64,000 bases of DNA from Apteryx mantelli (lineage: Eukaryota; Chordata; Aves; Apterygiformes; Apterygidae): contig NC_089978.1 in assembly GCF_036417845.1 (NCBI RefSeq), positions 138,068,288 through 138,132,287 of the forward strand. The letters are read 5' to 3'. Shown here in pieces: positions 23,313-35,520 of this stretch. Numbering within the stretch: the first letter of the stretch is position 1; the number at the start of each line of letters is the position of its first letter. Made by a program: the position numbers and the translations under genes. The notes below the pieces were generated by a model that saw nothing but the letters and a program-made list of their open reading frames with translations, did not search any database and was not told the DNA's origin.

Positions 23313-26300
23313 ACTGTTGTGTTATTCTTATAGAAATCTATAGCAGATTGCTATTATTATTATTAATATTAATATTATGAGAAAGTGCTCTCCTAGTTTG
23401 TATATGGGCCTGAAAGAGCCAGACTGTTGAATTCTGAGCCTTCCCTTGCCCAACTCTCCTAAACTATAATTTGCAAGCTTGGATAACCTATTTTTTGACT
23501 GTATAATGTGGAACAAGTATTATATAAATATTAAGATATTAAAAGAGGTACGAATCGTGATTCTACAAAGAATACACTATTTTAGGGTGTGCTGAAACTG
23601 TTTCAATCAATTAAATTCTGAATTGCTCAAATAGCTTAGAAGAAAGCACTTAGATAATAATAGTAGGTGTTCCATAAATGCCAGGAAAGTGAATTTGGTG
23701 AGAAAGACAAGTACTCCTACCTTTACCAAGTCATAGAAGGCAGACAGCTTCATCTGACTCAATTGTACATTTGTTCTGTTTCAATTCTTAAAAATAGACA
23801 CAGCAAATTTGACTGTTTGCATTAGATGGTCATTACATCATCCTTGTCTGATGAGAAGCTCAATGAGGCCCTGCCACAACTTTTTCTCATCATCTGCTGT
23901 TCCTATAGACATCGCGGTTCCCATGGATGGCAAGGGACACAGCATATGCGATAAGAACCATAGCCAGTGATCTGTGTCTAGATTTCAGCCAGATAAATAC
24001 ACACCATATTTGTACCAGGACTCCAGGCAGCCCAGCTCAGGGAACGGCCAGGAAGGGTATGAATCCCCCCAGCACAGAGGTAGCTGCATCACAGATATGT
24101 CTTACCTTGTGGAAATACTGTAGACTATCCAAGGCTTCAAAGGACTGTGGAGCATCCAAGGGTTCAAGAGCTGTCCTGGACCAACAGGTATCTGATCCAG
24201 CAGCTCCGCAGGTAGGACAGGCATAGCTAAAGCTAGGAGTGATTTTGTGGAGTAAAGTTCTGTATTTCACACTTGTCTTTGCTTAGCCCTACATGCTCCC
24301 CCTGCTGCCTTCTCCTCAGTAAGGACTGAGGAGAATAAGCAGCAAGAGAGAGATGCAGGGCAGGGGAGAAAAAAGATTTTTCTAGGTGATGTTCTGGCAG
24401 ACTTTATGCGCAGTGCATGTCTGTGCCACTGTACCCCTCTGCCAGGTGAGATCTCCCATGGCAAGCACCAAGTAATTGTAAACACTACTGCATGTGGTTT
24501 GCAACCAAGAGTGTTTGCTCATGCCTCGCTTGAGTCAGTTATGCTAGGTGTGATGCAGTATGGCAGTATTTATGCCAGTGCAGACCTGGCCTTAATGTGA
24601 TGTGAAATCATGGTATAAAAGTTTTGGCAGGACTAAAAGTATAAATCTTCTGGGGTAGGCAGAAAAGGAAGGTCTGAGTGAGAAGAAAAACTAGAAAAAA
24701 ATCAGGTTGAATAAAACCATTCTGTAGATGTAAAAGAACTTTCTTTCATCATATTTTGATATTTCTAACCCCTCATTTTAAGTAAGTATATCTATATTTT
24801 AAAACGATTGAGATATGCTTTTGGCTTGGATCAAGTGTGATGGTTTTCAACAGTTCAGATAAGGTGTAAAATCCTGCAGCATTTGAATGCTGTCACATTC
24901 CTCTTGGGATGGGTTGCTGCAAGTAATGCATCAGGATTGAGGACAGTTGTAAGTTAGGCTTCCAGACTTACCTTGTCTGTTGCTAGACTTCGATTTCAAA
25001 AGTCAATGCTTAACAAATACAATGATGCAAAAAAAGGGGGGGGGGGAAGCATTCTGAAAATATATGCCTTAGATTTTATTTTCTGCATTTTTTTTTAAAC
25101 TATGTTTTTGTTTAAACCATTTCATGCCTCTTTTGCATGAAGTGGTGGGACAGCAGTCACAACTCCATCCAGAATAGTTCAAGGGCTTCAAATTTGTGAA
25201 ACTTGCAACCTAATCCTGAGATAATGAGGATCTGACTAGTTTTAGACTCACTATTGGAATAAAGAGGCCACAGATTTGCAGGGAAATTGTTCAGTATTGT
25301 GCAAAGCTTCCGACTACTGATTATTTCTCATCAACTGATTTTATTTGCCTGTACCAATCAATTCTTTTGAATGAAAATCATCACTTCATCATCAATTACA
25401 GAATTAGGGATAGCAGGAATCCATTAGGAGATGACAACGTTCACAGTATGTCCAAGCGTGCTAGGGAAGCACAGGTGTATCAAAGTGCTTTAATACTTCA
25501 GGAGCTGGAAAATATTATTTGATGAATTGGGAAACTCTACTTTTAGAAACACATTTACTCTAATTGTTTTAATAAATCTAATTATTATTGTATTAATTGA
25601 GCACAGATAAGCATGTTGGATTCTGTACAGATCATGCAGTGAAAACTGAACTGTCTGCCAAAAAGCTCACAACACGAGGAGAAATTTATAACACAGACAA
25701 ACAAGAAATCAATTATTCTTCCAGTCCATTTCAATTGTAATCACAATGGTTAAATAAAATAGGAAGCCAAGTACTATCTTCTGGTTTTGTAGGTTGTTAC
25801 TCTGATTCAAACTTAAAAGGAAAATGCATTAAGCAATTCACCTGAATGTAATGATTCTGCTGCTATGTTCCTATCCTCAGATCAACTTTGCTTGAGAGAC
25901 TCACAACAATGGTGAATATTGTGCAAGTTATGCTTGACAAAAAAAAAAAAAAGCTTAAAACGATAAGTTCACATGGGTTTCAGTTTTCTTAAAGCTATTT
26001 TAAAATTATCCCTAATCATAATGTAAGACTTTTAATGTGAGGCTGTGACAGAGCTGCAGACAAGTACACCTACAACAATTCAGGCATGGACTGAAGGCTC
26101 CGTGCTGAGCTGCAATGGGGCTCTTGGGCCCACGGACAAGGGGTGTGGGTAGAGGCCCCAGTTAGAGGCTGGTCAGGGCTATGTGCACTCAGGGCTCTTG
26201 ACACCAGTGCTGTTTTGGCCTTTCATGGAAGGATGCTTTAATGTAAAATATGTAACAGCAGCTGGACAAGGATCATGCCTTGGTTTCTGCACTCCAGAGG

Positions 26301-26550
26301 GTGACCATCCAGAGTCATGCTCATGATGAACTCACATACCATGCCACGCTCTGGTTAAATACTGAGTTTGTAAATGTCACTGTAGCAAAGTGTTCTGTGC
26401 ATACCTATCAACAGCAACCAAACACACATAAGCAAGCAGGTATCATAAACTAAACAAAGCAATCTTGGATCACCACAAACCTAGAGCAGAGGATCAAGCT
26501 CAGCCAAAACGAGAGACCGAACGCACAGCAGGTAGTAATTCCTTTAAGTG
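23313..26550. other. Intergenic, nothing recognised
   Basis: Non-coding sequence downstream of the minus-strand lectin pseudogene. It contains short homopolymers (an A6 then G11 run at about 25032-25048; poly(A) near 25940). No exon or known repeat family could be supported. Confidence 0.4.
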
Positions 26551-26556
26551 TTTATT
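26551..26556 (-). terminator. Candidate poly(A) signal, lectin pseudogene
   Basis: AATAAA on the minus strand about 0.9 kb beyond the ancestral stop codon of the minus-strand lectin gene. It is a candidate only. Confidence 0.3.
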
Positions 26557-27476
26557 GGCATATTACAACACAGCATTATGGAGGACAGCTATATCTTCGG
26601 AGTAATAGTGTCATGGGTAGCCCCTCCAGCTCTGACCAGAGCAACAGAGGTGAGCACCTGCCAAAATGGACTTCTCACCTTGTCTGGCACTTCATGCCCA
26701 TTCCCTCAACTGACCTTTGACCTGACACGTGGTAGGAAATATGTCCCTATTCTGGGATTCATAACCCTCTCCAGGGTTGCTTACAACTTGCTTCCCTTTC
26801 TGTTCTTGTGCTTTCTTGGGGAACTTTCATGAGAAACTAAAAAATATTGTCTCTCTCTGGGCTCTCTGTTCCAGTTTCTTTCTCACCTGTTTCTTTCCCT
26901 CCAGAGGAATACATTTGCTTGATAAACACCAAATGTATCTGCAGCAGTTTGCAGTTTCTCCTTTGCAGTTTTCTGAGGATCTATATGCCAGACTGTTCAC
27001 CTTCCCTGTGAACTTCTCTGGGCTTAACTTGGTGTTCTGTTCCTAGACTAGCACATTTTCCTAGCTCAAAAGGCCTTTCTCCTGGTTACACCTTTGTAAA
27101 GACAGTAGCATGTAATCATGTTTTACAATTCTGAAGCTTATTATCAGAGTCCTCAAGTAAAGTATCCATTGTCATGTCCTTCTGCAGTTTCAACAATGAA
27201 ACCATATTCCCCCAAAGTAACTCTGTTCTTTATAAGAGGCATTTTATCGTCACTTCTTGGTCCTGCCACTTTTTAAACAGAGTAGCTCTTTTCATGGAGT
27301 CACTATTACTTGCTGTATTGCTTCCCAGTTGACCTTTGAGAATTTTGGATATGATCTTCCTCCACTGCTTCTCTTGTCTCCGTGGATACTGAGATCTCCT
27401 ACAGCTGAGAGTTCCAATATTTGGAATTCCAGCTTCATATGCAGTAAGTCTCTGTACTTACATAGCCAACTGTGCT

Positions 27477-27614
27477 CTACTGGGAGTCTGTGTTGGGATT
27501 AAACTGACCAAGGGTGCAAAGCCAGCTCTTGAGTGAGGAGCAGCTTCTGGTGGAGTTAAAGGCTGAATATCTATATGGACACAATCTCCATCATCAGATG
27601 TATTTACATGAAAT
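27477..27614 (-). pseudogene. CLEC2/CD69-like pseudogene, exon 5 (frameshifted)
   Basis: Last CTLD exon, after a good acceptor (GTCTTTTTAG). It first reads L-F-H-V-N-T-S-D-D-G-D-C-V-H-I-D-I in the phase set by exon 4, then continues as F-N-S-T-R-S-C-S-S-L-K-S-W-L-C-T-L in a different frame. Both pieces match the expected CTLD end (C...FNS/IS...C...W-x-C), so one base was lost or gained near 27561-27572. The ancestral stop is TAG at 27479-27477. Read unshifted, the last two cysteines and the terminal W-x-C are lost. Confidence 0.75.
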
Positions 27615-28349
27615 CTAAAAAGACAGGAGAAAAATAAAAATTAGAGCAGAACTTTGGTATGAAAATTAGGGGATGCTAGAAGACCTGTTTCTTGTTCTGG
27701 GTCCTATGAAGCTGTGGAGAACAAATTATAGTGAACAATTTAAAAAGGGTCCAACAGATCGTTGGGAGGAACAAAATTCACTTGCATATGAAATGCATCC
27801 CCCATTGTGATGCTCCTTCTACTAAAGCAAGTTGCTTTGCTCCCAGCAGAGACATATGGTGTGTGCTTGTATTTCAGAATCTGCAATATGACGTGAATGT
27901 CAAAGGCGTAAGTCTCCAGAGCAGCAGAGATGGTATCGCAGAAGGATCTAGAAGAGCAATATTTGCCCAGTACAGAATGGGGCTCTGCCACCTCTTTCCA
28001 CCTGTTTTGCTGTGTCTCTGCAGAATACAGGAGATGTGGATACTAATCAGCGTGATACAAAATGTGCAATAGTGATGCCTTCTGAGACACAAGCCCCCAG
28101 CCCACTGATCTTTAGGGCTGCTCTTGAGCCCCTCAGTCAGTCTTAGGAGCCCTTGTCCGTATAGGCTGTGAGGACTGAATCCTGCAAGACCAGCAGAGCA
28201 AGCTAATTCAAATAATCTGTAATACCTGGCATTGATAATTCCTCCTAAAAAGGCAAACTTTTATTTAGTGGGATTGTACAAGAACAGTTACTATAGACAT
28301 AACACTAACGGCCTAGCGTTATAGACACATAAAAAAGCAGCAATGACAT

Positions 28350-28367
28350 TATATATATATATATATA
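28350..28367 (+). repeat. (AT)n microsatellite
   Basis: Perfect alternation of T and A over about 18 bases, inside intron 4 of the lectin pseudogene. Confidence 0.9.
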
Positions 28368-28840
28368 AAAAAACAGATCTAAGTTTATTTTTGTTTGTAC
28401 TAATAGAAATCTGAGGTAATTTCATTTCAAACAATAAAGCAGTTTCACCGGAGCACTAGTGAAAATGAACTGAACAAAGCCTTTCTCTTTTCTTTGCTAC
28501 TTACATATTTTTAAAATCAGTTTTATTCCTCTTCATCCCATTAACTCGCTTCCCCCTCCCTCACATTTCTGTCTCAAGTAATCGCTCGTTGGCAGGACAA
28601 CTCTACCTCCTCTGAAGGACAACGGCAGCAGCTCCATCTAAGCATGGGATTTGTGCAGGTGCAGTTATTCCCTGGAGCGAGGTACCTCTCACTGATACAG
28701 CCACAGCAGCCCAGCCTGGCTCATGTGGACGCCATTACACAAGAATAAAGGGACACTATGCAACTTCCACCTTATTTTGTGCCCCTTCCCCACTTCTCTG
28801 CAGACATACCTAGTTCAGTATTAGCATTCTTACAGCCATA

Positions 28841-28897
28841 TCACAGAATCACAGAATCACAGAATGCTTGAGGTTGGAAGGGACCTCTGGAGATCAC
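28841..28897 (-). mobile_element. CR1 3'-end fragment
   Basis: About 57 bases of the CR1 3' terminus: three octamer-like ATCACAGA units followed by GAGGTTGGAAGGGACCTC, matching the tail of the long element at 19720. It is truncated after about 57 bases. A minimal CR1 insertion, minus orientation. Confidence 0.9.
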
Positions 28898-29035
28898 ATG
28901 AAAACCCTCATTTGGTAAGCCATGCCAGTTTATCTATAGAGGAATAGTTAATACAAAATAACATTTCTACATGGACAAAAAGCAACTGATTTCCCTTACT
29001 CTCCTCCTACACAGTATATTTAAAAGAAAACTCAC

Positions 29036-29139
29036 AAGTCTGTGTCAAATGATTCTCCGTTCACCCAGAAGAATTCATTTCCTCTCTTGTATAGCCCAAT
29101 CCAAAAGTCTGTAGTACGTATTCGATATATTATAAAGTT
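29036..29139 (-). pseudogene. CLEC2/CD69-like pseudogene, exon 4
   Basis: Second CTLD exon, 104 nt, phase 0 to phase 2, between TTCTGTCTAG and the strong donor GTGAGT. It starts N-F-I-I-Y-R and carries F-W-I-G-L and F-F-W-V-N-G, the hallmark WIGL and W-x-(N)G region of CLEC2-type domains. Like CD69 and CLEC2 proteins it lacks the EPN/QPD and WND calcium and sugar ligands. This exon is itself intact, and its length equals that of the plus-strand paralog's exon 4. Confidence 0.8.
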
Positions 29140-30497
29140 CTAGACAGAACAGAGTAAAATGATGTATGGCTATGATTATATAGCTTTTTATGATTATAAT
29201 TTATTATTAGATAGCTCATTATGATTATATAGCTTTTTATATAAAAATTGCATAAACAGCCACACAGAGTATACAACAGCAGACAATTTTTTCCCACAGA
29301 TCACTAATATTTTATTGTTAAGCTTCATTAGATGAAATATGAAAAGAAACCCTGGAGCCACCACTAACAGTTAATTAAATCCCAGATATTTAGTTTATAT
29401 TCAAGCAAGATATTACTGACTGTGAACCCATCCCCCGCCCTTCCCTGTCACTGAAAAAAACCACACATTTCATTAGATGTGTATCATGGAAACCATATAA
29501 CACAACATACTGGTCAGTTAGTGCAATAGTTTCACTGTATCACCAGAAAAGGTAAAGAAAATTAAGTTTCACTAAAAGGATATGCAGTTAGGGACACAGT
29601 GCCTGACTCATCACAGGCTGGCCTGACTGTTATGTCATTGTATGTCCTCAGATGCCTTTCACTTTTCTTGCTCATGAGGCATGCAGAAGATCCTGAATTG
29701 GTAGGACTTTCTACAGCAGATTTCAAGAAAATAGTAAAATCAAAAATGATTTGAAAACATGAAACACAGTTAGAATATACTGCATGAAGTGGGTATTTTC
29801 AGTACCATGCGTCCCTGTATCATATAACCACAATCAGTCTTTGCTTTTTTGCCTTTTATGAAAACAGAGAAATTATCCATTTTGCACAAAACTAGTAACA
29901 CATCACTGTTTCTTAGTTGGCCACTAAACCATTTGTTATACTAAAGAAAGTACATTCTTTTAAATTATGTGCTTAAACAATATAATGAATATAAGATACA
30001 TACATGTGCATCAGTGATCAGTTAATTCAAAATTAGAGTTATATTTGGTGTGGGAATTACTGTTGGCTGAAGATAAATCACCTTTGCATACCCTAGAAAG
30101 GGAATGAAGATCAAGAGCATGGGAGGGAAGAGGACAGGCTAAACTGCCTAACTTAAAATGCATACCTAAATTGCCTATTTAAAAAAATAAGCCTTCCTTA
30201 ATAATTAGGAGGCACAACTCCAATTTTATATTCCTTCAGAGATTACTTTTAATTTATACATATTTGCCATTTTAATTTCTGAAATGGCTCTAAAATAATA
30301 AAAGAATTTCTGAGGTGAATCTTAGTGAATAGACCACATTTCATTGACCAGGTTTTGTAGATTGTACAAACTTGCAACGAACAGGTCTGTCACGCAATAT
30401 GTTGGGTTTCAATCTATGCAAGGGAATAAGTGATGGAGTTACAGAAACTGTTAGAGCAGCAGGCATAACACTAAATTCAAGGCACTGGAAACTTTAC

Positions 30498-30661
30498 CAG
30501 CTCTTGGCAGTTGTCAATCACTGCAAGAGAAGCTCCATGGGCAGAGCAGAACTTCCGGCTGGAATCCCAATCTGCTGCAGCTCCCGAATCATAGTAACAT
30601 TTCTTCTTGTAATACAGTCAGTCATCAGGGCATGGCTCCAGCTGTAGTAATCTCGGTGGAT
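30498..30661 (-). pseudogene. CLEC2/CD69-like pseudogene, exon 3 (premature stop)
   Basis: First CTLD exon, 164 nt, phase 1 to phase 0, ending in a GTAAAG donor. It reads CPDD, a TGA stop (30620-30618), L-Y-Y-K-K-K-C-Y-Y, then D-W-D-S-S-R-K-F-C and H-G-A-S-L-A-V-I-D. In CLEC2/CD69 domains the residue after CPxx is tryptophan; TGG to TGA explains the stop by one base change. The same exon of the plus-strand paralog reads CPSEWIGY. The acceptor ending GAACAAAAG at 30662 is weak in pyrimidines but gives the right phase with exon 2 (codon AAT). Confidence 0.8.
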
Positions 30662-31432
30662 CTTTTGTTCAAATGAAGAGAACATTACTTACTTAGCATG
30701 AAGTATTTAAAATTAAGTTGTATACACAATTACAAATCTTAGACCTGCTTCCTCTAGCTTGAAAATATCAAAGACTTGCATTGAATCAAGCATGAAATGG
30801 GTGAACAATCAAGATACAGTGCTCAGTGTTAGTCTTCCCAGCATACCAGCTATGGTGTGACTGGGAATGCTTGATTACATGCTCACACACCAGGCACGGG
30901 CCAGCAAATGGACTCCTGCAAGTCCACCTGAGACACTGCTGGAAAGAAAGTCAGGACAGAAAGCTGTCTTTGACAGAGAGTGCAAACACAGGTAGTAATA
31001 TCTAGGGTGAAACATCCAGAATAAGGGTCATAAAGGAGTACTAGCTCTATGAACTCTGTTGTAAAAACAACTTCCCAGGCCAGAACCAAGTCAACACAGC
31101 ACGGCTTTATGAACTCTGCTGATGACTCTATTGTCCTTGCCATTCCTCAGCACTTTGCCAAGCTGCAGTTAAACAAAACCCTGCAGAAAAGGAGTGAAGT
31201 AAGTCAGTTTAATGCTACTGTAAACAACTAAGGACAACTAAATGAAAAACTTGGGTTCGCTTTCCTTTTCTAGATTTCCTGTAACAGCAGCCGTGAACGT
31301 GTGCGGGAGAGCTGGAAACAGGTGGAAAACACCTCTTATCCATCAACAATGAGAAGACTAAGGGGAAGAAAACGTTAAAGAGAAATACTGAATCTCTTTC
31401 TACAGCTAGTTTATTCTAACAAATGCACTCAC

Positions 31433-31522
31433 TTAAGCTAAACCACATTAAGAGTAAAATCACAGAAACAGCAATGACAATTCCGGCAATTCTCTTCCAG
31501 AAACAGAGGTATGAACACACAT
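31433..31522 (-). pseudogene. CLEC2/CD69-like pseudogene, exon 2 (TM)
   Basis: A 90-nt exon, phase 1 to phase 1, with a pyrimidine-rich acceptor and a strong donor (GTGAGT). It encodes D-V-C-S-Y-L-C-F-W-K-R and then a hydrophobic stretch of about 20 residues (IAGIVIAVSVILLLMWF), the type II signal anchor. The exon is intact. Confidence 0.75.
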
Positions 31523-31659
31523 CTAAAAAAAAAAGAAAGAGAAATATTAATGTTTTTCAGTGTATAAAGCACATGTACAGAACTAAAAAGATTAGAGCCC
31601 CGGTCAAAAAAAAAATCAAGCAGATATACGATAAATTAATTAAGACTTGTGAGCTCTCA

Positions 31660-32560
31660 GATTCCTGCCGCGTCCCCGGCTCGCTGCGCCGCCGCCGCTG
31701 CCCCGGCCCAGCCCCGCTCACCCCGCGCCGCGCGGCTCCGGCGTCCCGCCGCGGCGCCGCTCCCGGCCCCGAGCAGCCGCTCTGTCTCCGGCCGCGCCGC
31801 CCGGCCACCGCCCACCCACACTACGGCTTGGGCAGGCGCGGGGGTCGCGGGCGCGGGGGTCGCGGGCGCGGGGCGGGAGGGCGGCGGCCGGGCCCGCAAC
31901 GGGTCCGACCAGGAGCGCCGTCGGATCCGCCGCAGCCGCCGCAGCTCCTCGCGGCGCCACGACGGGGAGAGCCGGGCCCCGCAGGCATCGGCCTCCTCCA
32001 TCGCTGTCGGCGGGGCGGGCGCCTCCGACTCATTTCGCTTATTCCGCCGCCCGCCCTGCCGTGCGCGTGTCCGTGTCCGGGCGCGGCGCGGGCGGTGCGG
32101 CGCGGCGGAGAGCTCCGGCTTCACCGGTGGCCCCGGTAAGAGGCGGCGACACCGCGGTCCGGCCCGGTGCGGGGGCAGGCGGCGGCGGCGCTCGGTGCTG
32201 CCGGCCGCGCTCCTCCGTGCCACCGACCCACGCGTTTGGGCTGCTTTAGTTCGTTTTACCTTTTTGCTTTTCTCTTTTGGGCTCAGCCTTTCGCATCCTC
32301 CCAGCACTTTTCTGCTCGTACGGTGAAAACAGACTGGGGGAGGGACTGAAAAGGGGTATAAACAGCGAAAGGGCCCGGGGCAGGCTGGAAGTGTGTGTGG
32401 TTGCGTGTGTGCGGGTGACTGGGCCCCGCGGCATCCCCCCGGCAGCGCGTACACCCGGGCGGGGAGGGCCCCTGCTCGGGACCCGACGGTCGCCATGAGG
32501 CAGCGCGGAGGGGAGCCGCCGCGCTGCCCGCGGCTCTTCGCGAGGCAGCGCAGACCGGGA
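31660..32560. promoter_or_regulatory. CpG island, probable bidirectional promoter
   Basis: About 900 bases of very GC-rich, CpG-dense DNA in an otherwise AT-rich window. It contains the start exon of the minus-strand lectin gene (ATG at 32001) and faces the plus-strand lectin gene, whose coding starts at 34131 just after a splice acceptor. A donor-like CCCCG then GTAAGA at 32136 could end a 5' UTR exon of the plus-strand gene. No TATA box is evident, as usual for CpG promoters. A short GC tandem repeat (31838-31873) lies inside. Sharing by both genes is an inference. Confidence 0.7.
31722..32001 (-). pseudogene. CLEC2/CD69-like pseudogene, exon 1 (cytoplasmic)
   Basis: Start exon of the minus-strand lectin gene: 93 codons plus one base, then donor GTGAGC. 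Phase 1 fits exon 2 (codon GAT). The tail opens M-E-E-A-D-A-C-G, has an arginine-rich block (residues 16-29, REELRRLRRIRRR) and a proline/alanine repeat (about 43-57, P-A-P-A-T units) caused by the GC tandem repeat. There is no tyrosine signalling motif. Assignment as exon 1 rests on phase, distance and orientation, not on homology, so the true first exon could differ. The whole gene would have encoded a type II membrane lectin-like receptor; it is disabled in exons 3 and 5. Confidence 0.5.
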
Positions 32561-32706
32561 AAGAAACGGGCGCCCGGGCCAAAGTCAGAAGTGAAATGTG
32601 CAACTAGGTGTTTGCAGTTCTCCGTCCAGTGCGGAATGCGCCTCCTACGAAGCGAAGCCCTATTAAATACTACTAAAGACAGGAAGAAAGTCTGCTCGGT
32701 TCTCAA

Positions 32707-32729
32707 ATTTTTTTTTTTTTGGGGGGGGG
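32707..32729 (+). repeat. T-run followed by G-run
   Basis: A homopolymer T tract of about 13 directly followed by a G tract of about 9-10. It is prone to length variation and sequencing error. Confidence 0.85.
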
Positions 32730-34130
32730 TAGGTTGGATCCCCAGGGTTTGCCTCTGCTTGTCTGTGCCTACAACAAACCGAACTCCTGCTGCTCGTGTT
32801 TCATCACTGCTTTCAATGATTAAGTTCCTTCACTAAATAAGCTCTCACAAATGGAAATATTTCTTGTGACTCGGTGAAAAAATTGGTGACCTTTAGGCTT
32901 CCTGTTTTTCTTCTGTCTTCAAAAAACTTTGAAACTTTTCTGCCAGCTTCTTCCTTCAGTGTCACGTGTTCCAGAGACTGATAACTGGCCTGTACCCCAG
33001 CTTGCTACGTTGCTCACTGCTGTATCACAAAAGCCAAGAATGCAGAATAGGCTTTTTCCTTAGTGTGGACAAAAAGGGTCAAGAAAAATTCCTCTGTGAC
33101 TGGAATCAAAATCAGTGCTTTTACAGTACAGTAACATAGTTTTAGTAGGCTCACAGGAGACAAGAGGCCCAGCCCGCAAGCAAACCTTCATTCATGTAGC
33201 AAACAACTGAAAAAACAGGCACTAAAATGGACAAAGTGTTTCTGGGATAGGTTCCTGGGCAGTCAGAAGAGTCTTCAGGAAAAGACCACCGATGCTTAGA
33301 AACATAAATGCAATCCTTGGTTTTCTTCTGCTTGTATAGGACTGTACAGATGGAACCTGGTCTTTGGAAGTGTTTGGGCACCTAATTGCGTTTATGAATT
33401 TGTACTGTTGAGGAGTATTCTTAGCCGTGTGTCAGGGAACATAATAATAATAATGGAAGTAAAGATGTTAAAGGCTTTTGTAAACAGGAGTGTTTTTTTC
33501 CCCCCCCTTATAACCTAAGTCATAAATTGAAATTTTTACACTGGCACAATAATGTGGCTACAAATTCTTCCCTGGGTGACCTTTTCTGTTTAATTTGTGT
33601 CATTGGGAGTGGGATTTAGGAAAAACTGAAGGGAAAACATCACTCGTACTAGAGTGAGCTCAAAAGGGTCTATGCTGTGTAGCCAGAGAAACTTACCTGT
33701 GCAGACCAGATTCAGCCTTACTTGGGAAATTGAACTTTTCACATGCAGAGAAAACTACTTGGAGCTACGCAGGGCTGGAGAGGAAATCGCTCTTTTTGGT
33801 CGCCTTTCTCTCCTGCCTGGTGTGCTCCATCCCTTCCCTACCACACTTTTCCCATCTGCTCCTTCCTTCCCTCTATTATGGTCCTCACTCCCTTCCCTGG
33901 GAAGCAGTTTTTCTCCCATACCACCTTCTCCTTTCAGTGGGCCACAGATATACAGTGCATGGTTCTTGTTTTCCATTTGTTTTCTCCTTTCTCCATCTAC
34001 TCTGCCCTCATCCCCTCATATACAGGTGTTAGCAAAGGGAGCTGTGGAATTTCTACTCTTGCCACTAGTTTACAGACAGCAGGGGAAGCACTGATTACAC
34101 ATAGCTTCTTTCCATCTTTCCAGCTGTGAA

Positions 34131-34326
34131 ATGAAGCCTGAAGATGAACAGGAGGCTGAGACCACCCAGACTGCTGGGAAGGTGGAGCCTGTTAATGCTG
34201 TGCTCATCCAAAGGCACCCAAATGCCCTGCAGACTCTTGGACAACAGTTGCTCCGTAGTTTGAGGGAGCCAAGAACTCCTGAGCCGAGAAGAAGGTGCTG
34301 CAAAAATTGGATCTGCCTGTTGGCAG
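34131..34326 (+). CDS. CLEC2/CD69-like receptor, exon 1 (cytoplasmic)
   Basis: First coding exon of a five-exon gene (34131-34326, 35479-35520, 37679-37848, 40016-40119, 44636-44747) predicted to encode a 207-residue type II membrane protein with one C-type lectin-like domain. Members of this family on lymphocytes are ligands or activation markers for NK-type receptors. The exon gives 65 codons plus one base, donor CAG then GTAATT. The tail begins M-K-P-E-D-E-Q-E, has no tyrosine motif and ends with a basic, cysteine-containing block (RRRCCK, 53-58) beside the membrane, a likely palmitoylation and topology signal. An acceptor-like TTTCCAG ends at 34123, seven bases before the ATG, so a separate 5' UTR exon is likely, perhaps in the CpG island. 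Confidence 0.75.
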
Positions 34327-35478
34327 GTAATTTTTTTGTTGTTGTTGTTGTTTTTTGGTGCTAGGCAAGACACCTTCCTGCAGGAAGCTGAGGAGGCTGT
34401 AATTTATGCCCAGCCTTCTGTGTTTAAGGTTTGTACTTTGCAATATGGGGCTGAGAAAAAGAATGGAGGGAAGGGGGTGGGTCAAGATTTAGGTTGTTGG
34501 GGAGAACCAGGATTTGAAAGGGTGGAATGGATGGGATGACTGTTTGGGGAAGGGAAACAATAATGACATTTCTGAAGAGAAAAGTATTTAGAAGATTTTT
34601 GCAGGCGATGGAGACTGTAGTGATTTCTGTTTTTTAAGATCAGAATACACTAAACACTCAAAATCAAGGATGGCAGCTCAAATCTGTGCCTGTCTGAAAA
34701 GTCAATATGGGATTGAAGTCTACCATCAAAATTATTTACAGATCCCTTGGCTTGGACAAGATAAGGACCTGAGACCTTATTTCTAGGCAAAGCTATCAAC
34801 ACAAAAATTAAGATACCTGTTTCAGTTTGCTCCAAGTGCTCTCCTTTGAATGGAAACAGACATTTTTTCACATGGTAGTTTATCTGTCCAAAATACTCTT
34901 GGATAAAAGGTAGGAAATGAAGCCAGACCTTATTAAAGAAAATAGTTTTGTGCCATTGCAGAAGATCACCTTGCACATCTGCATGGTATTTTGCATGCAA
35001 GAGAGAGTTCATGACAAAGGGAAAATACATTTGAATTGAGATTGCAGCCGTGCTCTTTACCTCCACATTTGATGGTTGAATTGCTTGAGAACATTCTCCT
35101 GTTTTCAAAGCACATATGGCTTTATTTGAGTCAGTGATGACCTACAGATTCTGTATTGCTAAGAGACTGGCAAAACACAGTGGAAATGATAACCGTAGGA
35201 TTGTAAGGCTTAAGTTTGTTATACGGGGATCTGTGCATCTGTCTAAAACCTTAGGGATCAAAAAAGGCCAATTAGGTGATAGTTGGCCATTTTTTTAAAC
35301 TGTCCAGTTATACAGATACCAATTCATGGTGCCTTGTTTGATTTCAGAAGTGCTCTGCTCTTCATTGACATACATTAAATTAAAGGCTATCCTGATGCTG
35401 TCTCACTTAATACTAAAATATAGTCTGAGCCTAGGTACTATATACATTCAAAGATGTTAATCATCTTCTTTTTCACAG

Positions 35479-35520
35479 GCCTATTGTTTCTTGCTGGACT
35501 TGTGCTGTTCATTTTACATG
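35479..35520 (+). CDS. CLEC2/CD69-like receptor, exon 2 (TM)
   Basis: A 42-nt exon, phase 1 to 1, between TTTTTCACAG and the strong donor GTAAGC. It encodes G-L-L-F-L-A-G-L-V-L-F-I-L-H and together with the end of exon 1 (N-W-I-C-L-L-A) forms a membrane anchor at about residues 59-79. Confidence 0.8.

Noticed and set aside
30372-30661. Alternative open frames across the third exon of the lectin pseudogene, without the stop
   Set aside because: They do not encode CTLD motifs. The CTLD frame, with its stop, is clearly the ancestral one.
31657-32706. Long open frames on both strands through the CpG island
   Set aside because: GC-rich DNA has few stop codons. Only the part from ATG 32001 to the donor at 31722 has splice and phase support.
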